From Archaeoglobus sulfaticallidus PM70-1 (GTDB lineage: Archaea > Halobacteriota > Archaeoglobi > Archaeoglobales > Archaeoglobaceae): 64,000 nt of DNA. The first letter of the stretch is position 1. Every line of letters begins with the position of its first letter. Positions 63,184-64,000 of this stretch are shown here, in pieces. The position numbers were made by a program, and so were the translations under genes. The stretch lies in contig NC_021169.1 in assembly GCF_000385565.1 (NCBI RefSeq), positions 1,842,571 to 1,906,570 of the forward strand, written 5' to 3'. The notes beneath the pieces are model-generated. The model saw only the letters and a list, made by a program, of their open reading frames with translations. It searched no databases and was not told the origin of the DNA.

Positions 63184-63273
63184 ATGCATGAGGAATGGAT
63201 TGAAAGTGAAGTGCCCGTGAGCATGTCTTGCAAGCAACGGGAAGATAAAAAGAGAAAATCAACCCTCAGGTAG
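63184..63273 (+). CDS. Possible 29-residue small protein
   Basis: An ATG preceded at seven bases by GGAGG opens a frame reading MHEEWIESEVPVSMSCKQRE and a basic tail (DKKRKSTLR). It is soluble and charged, with one cysteine. The frame overlaps the end of the convergent methyltransferase gene by 15 bases. The ribosome site is good, but length and lack of family make it doubtful. Confidence 0.25.
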   Translation: MHEEWIESEVPVSMSCKQREDKKRKSTLR

Positions 63274-64000
63274 AACTTCAAGCTCTTCTGGATGGGGGTA
63301 GTTATACTTTTTCCAGTATCCAAAGTTTGGAATCCACTTCAAACAGTTAAGCTCCTTGACATCGATGTTCTTCTTTAATATCATAACCTTCACAGACCCA
63401 AGCTTTGGATCCTTGTAGACTGATGTGAGCTTCTTTATCTCATCGCTGAACTCTTCTACAAGACCAAGCGTGCTCTTCATTATGTGCATGTAGTTCGTCA
63501 GGCCAAACACTTCCAGACCCATTTTTCTAGCAACATTGGCAACAATAGGTATGTTAAGCGGAATCCTCATCCTCATCTTTCCTGGGGAGGCATATGGATC
63601 GTGAGTGTGGACTGTCTCATCATAGCATGTGATTGCATCACAGAGCTCCTCGCTCATGTAGTCCGTTATAACCATAAATCCTGTTGAGAGTTTTTTACAC
63701 AGCTGCTGAATGAGCTTTAAAGCCTCAATGCTGAGATAAACCTTCTTAGAGGGATCTATCTTTTCCAGAACATCCGAAAATTCGTCAAAGAGGGATTTAT
63801 CTATGTCTTCTATTTTCTCCTCAAACCTTCCGTTCTTGAAATCAACAAAAACCTGCTTGTTAGATAGCAGGATGTGTGATGGCAGCGCACTCAAAATCCG
63901 GCTGATAAGGATTACACCCTCACATGACTCCACTTCATCGAACTTGCACACCCTGACCCCTGGCGGGATTTTATCCGGTTTGTTAAAAGCACTCTCAACC
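63259..64000 (-). CDS. MidA/NDUFAF7-type SAM methyltransferase (DUF185), C-terminal part
   Basis: The frame is open to the right edge, so the N-terminus is outside the window; about 246 residues are visible. GVILISRILSALPSHILLSN matches the GxxxxNEVLDALP segment of the family, TGFMVITDYMSE the GxxxxIDYG segment, and THDPYASPGKMRMRIPLNIP the DPLxxPGxxDLTAHVDF segment. The human member methylates an arginine of complex I subunit NDUFS2. The archaeal substrate is unknown. Confidence 0.8.
   Translation of the reverse strand, partial: VESAFNKPDKIPPGVRVCKFDEVESCEGVILISRILSALPSHILLSNKQVFVDFKNGRFEEKIEDIDKSLFDEFSDVLEKIDPSKKVYLSIEALKLIQQLCKKLSTGFMVITDYMSEELCDAITCYDETVHTHDPYASPGKMRMRIPLNIPIVANVARKMGLEVFGLTNYMHIMKSTLGLVEEFSDEIKKLTSVYKDPKLGSVKVMILKKNIDVKELNCLKWIPNFGYWKKYNYPHPEELEVLPEG

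Overview
The window looks like a chromosomal segment of a hyperthermophilic euryarchaeon, most likely of the Archaeoglobales (Archaeoglobus, Ferroglobus or Geoglobus). It carries archaeal information-processing genes (rtcB, rpl1-rplP0-rpl12, rpl15e, rnp3, fen, orc1/cdc6, hel308, a RuvB-like/TIP49 ATPase, archaeal glyS). Promoters are TATA/BRE type and many lie about 25 bases before the start codon, so leaderless mRNAs are common. The bacterial-type class II HMG-CoA reductase and the doubled amt/glnK pairs also fit that order. The genus is an inference.

Layout. 1-3.6 kb: the start of rtcB, zinc-ribbon proteins, a stand-alone LigD-type 3'-phosphoesterase and a RibA-type GTP cyclohydrolase II. 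3.54-5.99 kb: a decayed integrated element between tRNA-Ala and a damaged copy of its 3' half, with two toxin-antitoxin modules whose toxins are both frameshifted. 6.2-14.4 kb: one long minus-strand operon for a hydantoin-like or cyclic-amide compound (two DUF917 proteins, a HyuA/oxoprolinase-type ATPase, an NCS1 permease, an Asp/Glu/hydantoin racemase, a nitroreductase, a small helical protein, an enolase-superfamily epimerase and an Lrp regulator). 14.8-20.3 kb: tRNA-Ile, a lipoprotein, a DUF1724 regulator and two adjacent surface-protein genes that both appear broken, amid short repeats.

20.3-35.9 kb: a membrane glycosyltransferase, the L1-P0-L12 ribosomal operon with a structured leader, biotin carboxylase with a small regulator, a sugar nucleotidyltransferase, a GPN-type GTPase, Hel308, and a TrmB regulator facing a three-gene sugar-nucleotide cassette headed by a UDP-sulfoquinovose-synthase-like gene across an 11-bp inverted repeat. 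Then come a DUF255 thioredoxin-domain protein and a ribbon-helix-helix regulator. 36-39.4 kb: two tandem amt-glnK pairs with signs of gene conversion. 39.8-41.2 kb: ribK-ribB, which with ribA gives three riboflavin-pathway functions in the window.

41.2-64 kb: an unrecognised protein, TIP49, an MTH938-like protein, glyA, a PyrE-like regulator, a dolichol-phosphate-sugar-synthase-type glycosyltransferase, tRNA-Arg, HMG-CoA reductase, a membrane decarboxylase set (gamma, biotin carrier, beta) that could act with the biotin carboxylase system at 23.6 kb, an rpl15e-DUF54-rnp3 operon, exonuclease III, tRNA-Glu, glyS, a nucleoside-type ABC importer with a purine phosphoribosyltransferase but no binding protein, fen, moaB, orc1/cdc6, a GC-rich structured non-coding stretch, and the end of a MidA-type methyltransferase. 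The most unusual parts are the tRNA-Ala element, the hydantoin-like operon, the duplication-damaged surface genes and several compact regulatory palindromes.
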